Shown here in pieces: positions 19,523 to 27,231 of a stretch of DNA of 64,000 bases. The DNA is from CADEEN01 sp963706685. Its GTDB lineage: Bacteria > Pseudomonadota > Gammaproteobacteria > Burkholderiales > Burkholderiaceae_C. Both the position numbers and the translations under genes were made by a program. The notes beneath the pieces are model-generated. The model saw only the letters and a list, made by a program, of their open reading frames with translations, ran no database searches and was not told the DNA's origin. Where the stretch lies: positions 1-64,000 of the forward strand of contig CAVPMY010000005.1 of assembly GCA_963706685.1 (NCBI GenBank). The letters run 5' to 3'. Position 1 is the stretch's first letter. Each line of letters starts with the position of its first letter.

Positions 19523-19778
19523 GACGGTCTCTCGCTCAGAGGGTGCAATTGATTGTATGCACGCAATGCCAATGCACTTTTGCGCATGAATCGGCCGGCA
19601 CAAATGCGTCGATGTCGACGCGCGCGACGCATCCGCGCGCGCTTTCGTGAACCATTCACCCGATTGACGATGACGGTTGTGCACGTCGCGCTCAACGCTC
19701 CGATGATCAAGACGCAGGGACTGCAAATGCAGTACCTGATGTTGTCAAGACTGGTCGTCAGGTCGGAGGCAAAGCGAC

Positions 19779-20306
19779 ATGTCGTTTCACAGCAAACTCC
19801 TCGCTGCGGTCTGCATCGCAGGCATGTTCAGCAGCGGCGCCGTCTTGGCCGAACCCGTCGACGAGATCATCAACGTCCGCGCCGCCGCGGAACCGGAACT
19901 CTCCGACCTGCACCAGGCCCTGATGTCCTGGGCGGTCAGTCTGTCGGGCCTGCCCGCGCCGAGCCGCCAGCCGATCGTGCTGAGCAAACCGCACGCCTTC
20001 TTCGTCAGCAACGCCTGTGGCGGCCGCGAGTGCAAAGTCTGGGGATGGTTTCCACCGGGCGACACGATCTTTCTCGACAACCAGCTCAATGCGCAGGACA
20101 ACCTCCTGGCCGCCTCTGTCGTCGTGCATGAGATGGTGCACTACCTGCAGTTTCGTGCCGCCCGCGGCGGCGCGGAGTTCTCCTGCGCCAGAGCCATCGA
20201 ACTCGAGCGGCAGGCCTACGCGGTACAGCGCGAATTCATCACCCGCTACGGCGTCTACCACCCGGTGGGCGCGTCGATGCACCAGGTGGGCTGCGAGCCG
20301 CATTGA
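19779..20306 (+). CDS. Secreted putative zinc-metallopeptidase-like protein
   Basis: 175 residues, intact. A signal peptide (KLLAAVCIAGMFSSGAVLAE) has its cleavage after VLA. The mature part contains HEMVHYLQFRA, an HExxH zinc-binding motif, preceded by LLAASVVVHE and followed 20 residues on by an ELERQAYAVQREF helix whose Glu could be the third ligand. Cys residues at ACGGREC and SCARA may form disulfides. GGAGG lies ten bases before ATG 19779. No close named family recognised; peptidase activity is inferred from the motif. It is divergent from the Mrp operon. Confidence 0.7.
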   Translation: MSFHSKLLAAVCIAGMFSSGAVLAEPVDEIINVRAAAEPELSDLHQALMSWAVSLSGLPAPSRQPIVLSKPHAFFVSNACGGRECKVWGWFPPGDTIFLDNQLNAQDNLLAASVVVHEMVHYLQFRAARGGAEFSCARAIELERQAYAVQREFITRYGVYHPVGASMHQVGCEPH

Positions 20307-20315
20307 TCGATCGAC

Positions 20316-21428
20316 TCAATGGCCGGCGGCGACAAAGCGCAGCCGCGTGATCTCCGAGGGCGCTCCCAGCCGCAGCGGCGGCCCCCAGTAGCCGGTGCCT
20401 CGGCTCGTGTAGACCCACAGCGATCGCAGCCGATGCAGCCCGGCGACGTAGGGTTGCTGCAGCTTGACCAGCAGGTTCCAGGGCCAGAACTGCCCGCCAT
20501 GCGTATGGCCTGAGAGTTGGACGTCGAAGCCCGCCAGGGCGGCCGCTTCCGCGCTGCGCGGCTGGTGGGCCAGCAAGACCCGCAAGCCCGCCTCCGGCGG
20601 CGCACCGGCCAGGGCCGCATGCGGGTCGCTGCGGTGGCTGGCGTCGAAATGCCGCGCGCTGGAGTCGGCCACACCCGCCATCACCAGACGCGCGCCATCG
20701 TGCTCGAGCACCACGTGCTCGTCGAGCAGCACGCGCAAGCCGAGCCTGCGCAGCAGCACGATCCAGTCGGCAGCGCCGCTGTAGTACTCGTGGTTGCCGG
20801 TGACGAAGTAGGTGCCGTGGCGCGAGCGCAGCTCGGCCAGCGACGCCACGTCGGTCGCCAGGTCCTGCACACGCCCGTCGACCAGATCGCCGGTGATCGC
20901 CACGGCATCGGCCTCGAGCCGGTTGACACGCTCGACGACGGCGCGCACGTACGGCGCCTTCACGGTCGGGCCGACGTGCAGGTCGCTGATCTGCGCAATC
21001 GTGAAGCCGTGCAGCGCCGCGGGCAGCCCGTCGATCGGCACCTCCACGTCGCGCACGCGCGGCGTGCGGCGAGCGTTGACGAAGCCCAAGAGCGCGGCGG
21101 CACAGGCCAGCAGCGGTACCGCGACGGCGCTCGGCCCGATCAGCGGCGGCAGGTTGAATGGCGCCGTGGCGAGCAGCAGCGCATCGCGCAGCAACGTCAG
21201 CACCAGCAGCATCGAGAACAGGCCGAGCGCCAGCATGCCCGCCCAGGTCCAACGATCCGCCGTCTCGCGGTGCCTGGCGCGGCGACCGAAGAACGCCAGC
21301 GGGATCAGCAACGCCGAGGCGACCAGCACAACGGCGAATGGCGCGCCCGCCGTCGCAGCCGGCAGATGCGGCACGATGCGCCAGCCGATGTACAGGTGCA
21401 GCGCCAGCAGCAGGCCGATCGCATTCAT
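20316..21428 (-). CDS. Membrane-anchored metallophosphoesterase
   Basis: 370 residues, intact. Four N-terminal hydrophobic helices (MNAIGLLLALHLYIGW, AVVLVASALLIPLAFF, WAGMLALGLFSMLLVLTLL, SAVAVPLLACAAALLG) precede a calcineurin-like phosphoesterase domain with all metal motifs: ISDLHVG, GDLVDG, GNHEYY, and SGHTHGGQ near the end. The arrangement is that of YaeI/YkuE-type membrane phosphoesterases. The substrate is not evident. It is last in a minus-strand run that begins with senB, 51 bases after the M48 gene. Confidence 0.85.
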   Translation of the reverse strand: MNAIGLLLALHLYIGWRIVPHLPAATAGAPFAVVLVASALLIPLAFFGRRARHRETADRWTWAGMLALGLFSMLLVLTLLRDALLLATAPFNLPPLIGPSAVAVPLLACAAALLGFVNARRTPRVRDVEVPIDGLPAALHGFTIAQISDLHVGPTVKAPYVRAVVERVNRLEADAVAITGDLVDGRVQDLATDVASLAELRSRHGTYFVTGNHEYYSGAADWIVLLRRLGLRVLLDEHVVLEHDGARLVMAGVADSSARHFDASHRSDPHAALAGAPPEAGLRVLLAHQPRSAEAAALAGFDVQLSGHTHGGQFWPWNLLVKLQQPYVAGLHRLRSLWVYTSRGTGYWGPPLRLGAPSEITRLRFVAAGH

Positions 21429-21479
21429 CGGCGCTACGTGGTCACGCGCGGCCCGCGTTCAAGAGCAAGCAACTCGGCG

Positions 21480-22976
21480 TTACTCGACCACCTTCACGGG
21501 ACGTCCTGCCGCGATCGTCCCACCGCCGTAGACGCCGTTGAGCAACCTCAGCTGCCGCTCGGCCTGCGCGCCCAGCGGCGAGCGCTGCGCCAGCTCGGCG
21601 AAACCACCCCTGGGCATCGCCCTGCTGCGGATCGTCCACGGCCTGGCCAGCGCGCGATCGCCTGCGCTGAAGGCACGAAACGACGCCGTGGCCTGGCGCA
21701 TCGCGGCGCGGTTGCGCTGCAGCGTGGCCGCATCGCGGCCGGCATGCAGGAAGGCATAGGTGCGGCCGCCGGGGCCGTCGATCAAGGTCACCTCGAGCGG
21801 CTGCGACTGGTTCTGCCCGCTGGTGCGCGTACCGGCGAAATAGGTCGACTCGAAGCCGCCCAGCGACAAGCGCTCGGTGCGGCCCTGCGTGGCCTTGAAG
21901 CCGTTGCGCAGGATCTCGTCGTGCGTCTTGCCGGCGTTGGGCGGGATCAACTTCATCACCACCGCGGCATCGGCCGCGGGGTTGATGATGTAGAGCTCGT
22001 CGGCGCTGTTGTTGAAACTCCAGCCGGCGGGCGCCGTCAGCGCCAGGCCGAGCGGCTCATGGAAGAAGTTCTGGCCACGCACGACACCCTGCTCGCGGCT
22101 GTCGCCGTAGGTGATGCCGTCGATGGCTTGCAGATAACGCGCGCGCGCATCGTCGTTGAAATTGCCCTTGTCCTTGTAGTTGTTGGCGATGCTGGTGATC
22201 TGCTGCAGGCGCTGGTCGTTGGTCGGGTGCGACGCCAGCCAGTTGCCGCCTTCGCTCACCTTCTTGCCCGCTTCGCGGGCGTTGTCGGCGGCAAAGCGTT
22301 CCTGGTCCTTGAGCACGCCGATCACATCGACCATGTTCTTCGGGTTGTAGCCGACGCGCGAGAGGTACTCGGCGCCGAGCTGGTCGGCCTGCAGTTCCTG
22401 CTCGCGGCTGTACGACGCGATCGATCCCGCGGCGACGCCGGAGGACACCTGGTTGGCCGCCTGCGCTGCGCCCTGCACGCCCGTCACCGCCTCGACCAGC
22501 ACGCCGAGCACGGTGGCGGCCAGCACGCCGGCGCCGGCGCGTTGCTGCCGGGTGGCGCGCTGCGCGCCGTGGCGTGCCGTCACATGGCCGATCTCATGGC
22601 CGATGACGCCGGCCAGGTCAGCCTCGCTGTCCATGTAGGCCATGATGCCGCGCGTCACGTAGACATAGCCGCCGGGCAGCGCGAAGGCGTTGACGTCGGC
22701 ACTGTCGAGCACGGTGAAGGTCCACTGCAGGTTGGCGCGGTGCGACTGCTGGGCCAGGCGCTGGCCGAGATCGTTGACATAGGCCTGCAGCTTGGCGTTG
22801 TCGAGCGGGCCGCCGAACTCCTTCATCACCTCTTCGTGCGCCTTCTTGCCTTCGGCGATCTCGGTGGCCTCGTCCATCACGCTGCGCTCGCTGCGGCCGG
22901 TGACGGGGTTGACGACGGGGGTGCCGCAGGCCGCAGTCAGCAGCACGGCAGCGAGCACAACGCTCCACACACGCAT
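21480..22976 (-). CDS. M48 family zinc metalloprotease lipoprotein
   Basis: 498 residues, intact. Lipoprotein signal SVVLAAVLLTAAC, then the M48 catalytic domain with AFALPGGYVYVTRGIMAYMD and HEIGHVTARH (zinc ligands and catalytic Glu), the third-ligand helix SREQELQADQLGAEYLSRVG, and NWLASHPTNDQRLQQI. A C-terminal stress-type region of about 200 residues ends ERQLRLLNGVYGGG and PVKVVE, as in the BepA/LoiP-related family with a long tail. Likely periplasmic quality control at the outer membrane. AGGAG precedes ATG 22976, 17 bases after the SDR gene. Confidence 0.9.
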   Translation of the reverse strand: MRVWSVVLAAVLLTAACGTPVVNPVTGRSERSVMDEATEIAEGKKAHEEVMKEFGGPLDNAKLQAYVNDLGQRLAQQSHRANLQWTFTVLDSADVNAFALPGGYVYVTRGIMAYMDSEADLAGVIGHEIGHVTARHGAQRATRQQRAGAGVLAATVLGVLVEAVTGVQGAAQAANQVSSGVAAGSIASYSREQELQADQLGAEYLSRVGYNPKNMVDVIGVLKDQERFAADNAREAGKKVSEGGNWLASHPTNDQRLQQITSIANNYKDKGNFNDDARARYLQAIDGITYGDSREQGVVRGQNFFHEPLGLALTAPAGWSFNNSADELYIINPAADAAVVMKLIPPNAGKTHDEILRNGFKATQGRTERLSLGGFESTYFAGTRTSGQNQSQPLEVTLIDGPGGRTYAFLHAGRDAATLQRNRAAMRQATASFRAFSAGDRALARPWTIRSRAMPRGGFAELAQRSPLGAQAERQLRLLNGVYGGGTIAAGRPVKVVE

Positions 22977-22993
22977 GGATCAGGACTCCTGGT

Positions 22994-23701
22994 TCAAACG
23001 GAACGCGTCAATCCGCCGTCGATGCGGATGTTCTGCCCCGTCATGTAGGCCGACTTGTCGCTCGCCAGGAAGGCGATCAGCTCGGCCACTTCGTCCGACG
23101 TGCCGTAGCGCTGCATCGGAATGCGCCCGCGCCGATCGTCCTTTTCCGGCAGGCTGTCGATGAAGCCCGGCAGCACGTTGTTCATCCGCAGGCCCTCAGC
23201 AGCGTACTGATCGGCAAAGAGTTTGCAGAATGCCGCCAGCCCGGCGCGAAAGACGCCGGAGGTCGGGAACAGGGCCTCGGGCTCGAAGGTGGCATAGGTC
23301 GAGACGTTGACGATCGAGCCCGCCTTCTGGCGCTGCATCTGCGGCGTCACCAGCCGCGCCATGCGCACCACGTTGAGCAGGTAGACCTCCATGCCGCGCT
23401 GCCAATCGGCGTCGCTGATCTCGAGCAGCGGCCCCTTGGGCCCATGGCCGGCGCTGTTGACGACGGCGTCGATGCGGCCGAAGCGCTCGAGCGCTGCATC
23501 GACGAAGCGCTGCAGGTCGTCGGGCGCGAGGTTGCTGCCGGTAAAGCCGAAGCCTCCGAGTTCTCTGGCCAGCGCTTCGCCTTTGCCCGATGACGACAGG
23601 ATCGCCACCTGCCAGCCGTCCTGCGCCAGCCGCCGCGCGGCGGCGGCCCCCATGCCGCTGCCGGCGGCAGTGAGCAAGGCGACCCGCGGTGGTGACGTCA
23701 T
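22994..23701 (-). CDS. Atypical short-chain dehydrogenase/reductase
   Basis: 235 residues, intact. Rossmann start VALLTAAGSGMGAAAARRLA, NSAGHG (the NAG motif), VNVSTYATFEPEALFP and the C-terminal LASDKSAYMTGQNIRIDGG. At the place of the usual YxxxK catalytic pair the sequence reads FPTSGVFRAGLAAF, so Tyr and Lys are not evident, and catalysis may differ or be absent. ATG 23701 fits the nucleotide-binding start; an in-frame extension to 23800 has no family support. It lies between the DUF2798 and M48 genes. No substrate can be inferred. Confidence 0.8.
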   Translation of the reverse strand: MTSPPRVALLTAAGSGMGAAAARRLAQDGWQVAILSSSGKGEALARELGGFGFTGSNLAPDDLQRFVDAALERFGRIDAVVNSAGHGPKGPLLEISDADWQRGMEVYLLNVVRMARLVTPQMQRQKAGSIVNVSTYATFEPEALFPTSGVFRAGLAAFCKLFADQYAAEGLRMNNVLPGFIDSLPEKDDRRGRIPMQRYGTSDEVAELIAFLASDKSAYMTGQNIRIDGGLTRSV

Positions 23702-23712
23702 GGCAGGGCTCC

Positions 23713-23955
23713 TCAGCTTGTTCGCACGTCGACGATGGCGGCGGTCAGCCGCCGCACCAGCGGCAGGACGACCAGCACGGCCGGGAACGCCACCATCCAC
23801 GACCAGGCCCAGGCAACGAGCCAGGTGTCGCCAAAACGCGGCACGAAGCCGATGCCCTTGTAGGTGCTGATGAACGAGACGATGCAGGTCATGAACACCG
23901 TCAGGAACAAGGGCATGACCCAGGTCGCATGACGGGCCGCGAGCTTTCGGCGCAC
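23713..23955 (-). CDS. DUF2798 family small membrane protein
   Basis: 80 residues. GTG 23955 starts two bases after the senC stop. Two transmembrane helices: VMPLFLTVFMTCIVSFISTY and WAWSWMVAFPAVLVVLPLVR, then RRLTAAIV, the two-helix DUF2798 pattern with the GxxxxFxxxWxxxW spacing. Function unknown in the family. Position directly after senC makes it part of that transcript. Confidence 0.7.
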   Translation of the reverse strand: MRRKLAARHATWVMPLFLTVFMTCIVSFISTYKGIGFVPRFGDTWLVAWAWSWMVAFPAVLVVLPLVRRLTAAIVDVRTS

Positions 23956-23957
23956 CG

Positions 23958-25027
23958 TCAGCGCACCGTCAATCGGGCACCGCCCTGGTGGCTGGCGATA
24001 TGGCCGATCTCGGCGGCAGCTTCGAAGCCGTGGCGGCGAAAGATCGCCATCACTTCATGCACTGCCGTGGCATTGCACGAGACGAGCAGGCCGCCGCTGG
24101 TCTGCGGGTCGGTCAGCAGCGCCTGGTCTTCCTTCGCAAAGCCCGCCGGCAAGGCGACCTCGGCACCGTAACCACCCCAGTTGCGCGCCGAGGCGCCGGT
24201 GATGAAGCCCTGCGTGGCCAGCGCACGCACGCCGCCGATCAGCGGCACCTTGCTCCAGTCGATGACCACATGCGCCTTCGCACCCTTGGCGATCTCGAGC
24301 GCGTGGCCGGCCAGGCCGAAGCCGGTGACATCGGTCATCGCGTGCACACCGTCGAGCGCCGCGAGGTCGGGGCCCGGCGTGTTGAGCTTGGTGGCGTAGG
24401 CGATCATCTGCGCATAGTCGTCGGCCGACAAACTGTCCTTCTTCAACGCCGCCGACATCACTCCGACGCCGAGCGGCTTGCCGAGCACAGCCGGTCGCCG
24501 ACACGCGCGTCGGCGTTGCGCTTGACGCGTTTCGGATGCACCAGGCCGAGCGCGACCAGGCCGTAGATCGCTTCGACCGAATCGATCGTGTGGCCACCGG
24601 CGATCGGGATGCCGGCCGCGCGCGCGACCTGGTTGCCGCCTTCGAGGATGCGGCCGATCGTCTTGGCCGACAACACGCCGATCGGCATGCCGACCAGCGC
24701 CAGCGCCAGGATCGGCTTGCCGCCCATGGCATAGACGTCGCTGATCGCGTTGACGGCGGCGATGCGGCCGAACTCGAACGGGTCGTCGACGATCGGCATG
24801 AAGAAGTCGGTCGTCGCCACCAGCGCCTGCTCGTCGTTGAGTTGGTAGACGGCGGCGTCGTCCGAGGTTTCGATGCCGACCAGGAGTTCCTTGGGCAGCA
24901 CCATCGGGCTCATGCCTCGCAAGATTTCGCTCAACACACCGGGAGCAATCTTGCAGCCGCAGCCTCCACCGTGGGAGAGCGCGGTCAGCCGCGGTTCGTC
25001 AGGGGGCGGTCGTTCAGGGGCGTTCAC
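23958..25027 (-). CDS. senC: Selenide, water dikinase (SelD/SenC), one frameshift
   Basis: Makes selenophosphate from selenide and ATP. About 356 residues. The active-site motif is GGGCGCK (Cys23 and Lys26 from the GTG start); the codon at the reactive position is TGC, so cysteine and not selenocysteine. Also DDAAVYQLNDEQALVATTDF, IAAVNAISDVYAMGGKPILA, GGHTIDS, MTDVTGFGLAGHALEIAKGA and DPQTSGGLL, all family signatures. A single shift near 24488 is the only frame error between 19.5 and 40 kb. GTG 25027 overlaps the senB stop by 14 bases. Next to senB and senA it is the selenophosphate source for selenoneine, and no selenocysteine machinery is in the window. Confidence 0.9.
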
Positions 25028-26003
25028 GGGTCGTCTCCAGCTGGGTTTGCAGCAACTGCGCAATCACGCTTTTCAGCGTGGCCTGCTCGCGCGCAGGGTC
25101 GAACAGGGGGCAACGTTGGTCGCACTGCGCGCGCAGTCCTTGCAGCATAGCCGGGTCGTCGCGCACGCGCTGCAGCAGGGTCGCCAGCGCGGCGGCGTCG
25201 CCGGCGGGGAAATAGCCGCCGTAGTCGCGGCCGAGCATGCCGACATTGCCGGCGACCCGTGAAGCCAGCACGGGCGTGCCCGCGCGCACCGCCTCCATGA
25301 CCACATGCGCGCCGCCCTCCATCACGCTCGGATGAACCAGCACATGGGCGCGCTGGACATGGCGCAGCGTGGGCGCATGGGCCAGCGCGCCCAGCCAGCG
25401 GTAGCGCGGCTGCTCGCGCATCAGGCTTCGTGCCTCGTCGCCCAGGGCCTCGTCGAGCGGCGCGCCGATGTGGTCGAACAGGACGTCGTCGCGCCCGCAC
25501 AGCAGGCGCACGGCGGCGAACGCGGTCCGCGGGTCTTTCTCGCTGCGCAGGTGGCCGACCATCAGCGCGCGCAGGTGGCGCCGGGTCTTCGGCAGCGTCT
25601 GGCGCAAGGCGGCGGACTGGAAGCAGACGACGCACTTGGCGCGGTGTTCGGCCGGCAGGTCGTCCGGCGCGCCTTCGTGCAGCACGATCAGGCGATCGGC
25701 CAGCGCCAGCGAGCGCAGCGTGTCGGCATCGCCGCCGGGCAGGTCACGATACAGGTCGGTGCCCGTCAGCACGACGACGAGCGGCCGCCGCGGCTGCAGC
25801 TGTGCCCACTCGGCAATGCTCGGCGCCGACCGCCGCGCATGCAGCGCCAGCATCACGTCGGCCGGCGTACCGTCCCATTGCCGGGCCAGCCGCACTTCAT
25901 AATCGCTGGCCAGCATGCGCGCCCAGCGCTGCGCGGTCTGCCAGTTGCCGTTGTTGGCCGTCGCCAGGGCCGGCGTGATCAAGGCGACCACGGGTTTTGT
26001 CAT
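25014..26003 (-). CDS. senB: Selenosugar synthase SenB (GT-B glycosyltransferase)
   Basis: 329 residues, intact, matching the TIGR04348-type glycosyltransferase that was shown in selenoneine work to form a selenosugar from selenophosphate and a UDP-sugar. Visible: VVALITPALATANNGNWQTA at the N terminus, MLALHARRSAPSIAEW, VVVLTGTDLYRDLPG, LMVGHLRSEKDPRTAFAAVR, and the GT-B donor site HPSVMEGGAHVVMEAVRAG with TPVLASRVAGN. ATG 26003 is embedded in a CATG shared with the divergent senA start. No clear Shine-Dalgarno is visible. Co-transcribed with senC. Confidence 0.9.
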   Translation of the reverse strand: MTKPVVALITPALATANNGNWQTAQRWARMLASDYEVRLARQWDGTPADVMLALHARRSAPSIAEWAQLQPRRPLVVVLTGTDLYRDLPGGDADTLRSLALADRLIVLHEGAPDDLPAEHRAKCVVCFQSAALRQTLPKTRRHLRALMVGHLRSEKDPRTAFAAVRLLCGRDDVLFDHIGAPLDEALGDEARSLMREQPRYRWLGALAHAPTLRHVQRAHVLVHPSVMEGGAHVVMEAVRAGTPVLASRVAGNVGMLGRDYGGYFPAGDAAALATLLQRVRDDPAMLQGLRAQCDQRCPLFDPAREQATLKSVIAQLLQTQLETTRERP

Positions 26004-27228
26004 GACATCGAGCTTAGTCAATCCGCAGCACGCACGCCAAGCCGACGCCGCTACGCTCGAACCGGCCTTGACGGCGATGCGCCAGCTCACGCTCGATCTG
26101 TTCGATCGTGTGCGCAGGGCGCTCGGCGCCCGGCTCGACATCGCCTATGCCGAAGAGGTCAATCCGCCGCTGTGGGAGCTCGGCCACGTCGGCTGGTTCG
26201 AGGAGTTCTGGATCTCGCGCAACAGCCAGCGCCATCGCGGCACGCGAGCGCAGCTCGAAGCAGCGCGTGCACCGTCGCTGTTGCCGGCCGCACCCGGCGC
26301 CGATGCGCTCTATGACTCGAGCAACGTCGCGCATGCCAGGCGCTGGCTCCTCCCTCTGCCCGATGCCCGCCGCACCCAGGCCTACCTGCTGCAGGTCCGC
26401 GAGCGCACGCTGGCGCTGCTGCGCGCGGCCGGCGACGACGACGCTGCGCTGTACTTTTTCCGCCTGGTGCTGATGCACGAAGCCATGCACCACGAGGCCG
26501 ACCTGATGATCGCGCAAGGGCTTGGCCTGGCCATCGACGGCCCAGCGCCGCTGCCGCGGGCCGCACGCCGCGAGCTGCCGGTGGCCGGTGGCACGCTGAC
26601 CATCGGTGTCGACGAAGGCGGTTTTGCCTTCGACAACGAACTCGGAGAACACCGTGTGGAGGTGGCCGATTTCTCGATCGACAGCGCGGCCGTGACCTGG
26701 CGCGATGTGCTGCCGTTCATCGAGGCCGGCGGCTACGACGACGCAGCGCACTGGACCGACGCCGCCTGGGCCTGGCGGCAACGCGCCTTGCAGCAGGGCC
26801 TGCCGCGCCATCTGGCGCGCGATGACAGTTTTGAACATGGCCTCAAGCGCGCCGTCTTCGGCCGCTGGCTGCCGCTCGATCTGGACGCGCCCGCCGTTCA
26901 CCTCAGCGCGCACGAGGCCCGGGCCTGGTGCCGCTGGGCCGGCCGGCGCCTGCCGACCGAACATGAGTGGACGTTGGCGCAACAGCAGCTCGGTGCCGAA
27001 TTCGTCTTCGGCGATGCCTGGGAATGGACGGCCTCGCCGTTTGCGCCCTGGCCCGGTTTTGCTCCCCACCCCTACCGCGACTATTCAGCGCCCTGGTTCG
27101 ACGGCCGGCCGGTGTTGAAAGGCGGCTCGTTCGCGACGCCGCCGTTCATGAAGCATCCGCGCTATCGAAACTTCTTCCTCGCCGGGCGCAACGACGTCTT
27201 CGCCGGGTTCCGAAGCTGCGCGGCCTGA
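26002..27228 (+). CDS. senA: Selenoneine synthase SenA (EgtB-like)
   Basis: 408 residues, intact. An N-terminal DinB-like iron domain has the three-His pattern of EgtB: His62 in WELGHVGWFEEFW, then His159 and His163 in LMHEAMHHEADLM. The C-terminal formylglycine-generating/sulfatase-modifying fold has GEHRVEVADFSIDSAAVTWR, HEARAWCRWAGRRLPTEHEW, GDAWEWTASPFAPWPGF, LKGGSFATPPFMKHPRYRNF and AGFRSCAA. By analogy with characterised SenA it couples hercynine and a selenosugar with O2 to give selenoneine. ATG 26002 overlaps senB's ATG on the other strand; the frame continues upstream inside senB without family sequence. The stop faces the egtD stop with three bases between. Confidence 0.9.
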   Translation: MTSSLVNPQHARQADAATLEPALTAMRQLTLDLFDRVRRALGARLDIAYAEEVNPPLWELGHVGWFEEFWISRNSQRHRGTRAQLEAARAPSLLPAAPGADALYDSSNVAHARRWLLPLPDARRTQAYLLQVRERTLALLRAAGDDDAALYFFRLVLMHEAMHHEADLMIAQGLGLAIDGPAPLPRAARRELPVAGGTLTIGVDEGGFAFDNELGEHRVEVADFSIDSAAVTWRDVLPFIEAGGYDDAAHWTDAAWAWRQRALQQGLPRHLARDDSFEHGLKRAVFGRWLPLDLDAPAVHLSAHEARAWCRWAGRRLPTEHEWTLAQQQLGAEFVFGDAWEWTASPFAPWPGFAPHPYRDYSAPWFDGRPVLKGGSFATPPFMKHPRYRNFFLAGRNDVFAGFRSCAA

Positions 27229-27231
27229 TCG

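Noticed and set aside
20517..23048. An 843-codon open frame on the plus strand opposite the phosphoesterase and M48 genes
   Set aside because: Composition is His/Arg/Gln-rich with no domain, and both minus-strand genes are intact with full catalytic motifs. It is a mirror frame of high-GC coding DNA.
24950..24970. Selenocysteine (TGA) at the SelD active site
   Set aside because: The codon at the reactive position is TGC, and the frame is open through it.
26002..27228. EgtB (ergothioneine) identity for the senA gene
   Set aside because: No EgtC or EgtA nearby, while the SenB-type glycosyltransferase and SelD are adjacent; SenA is the better call, although the two families share motifs.
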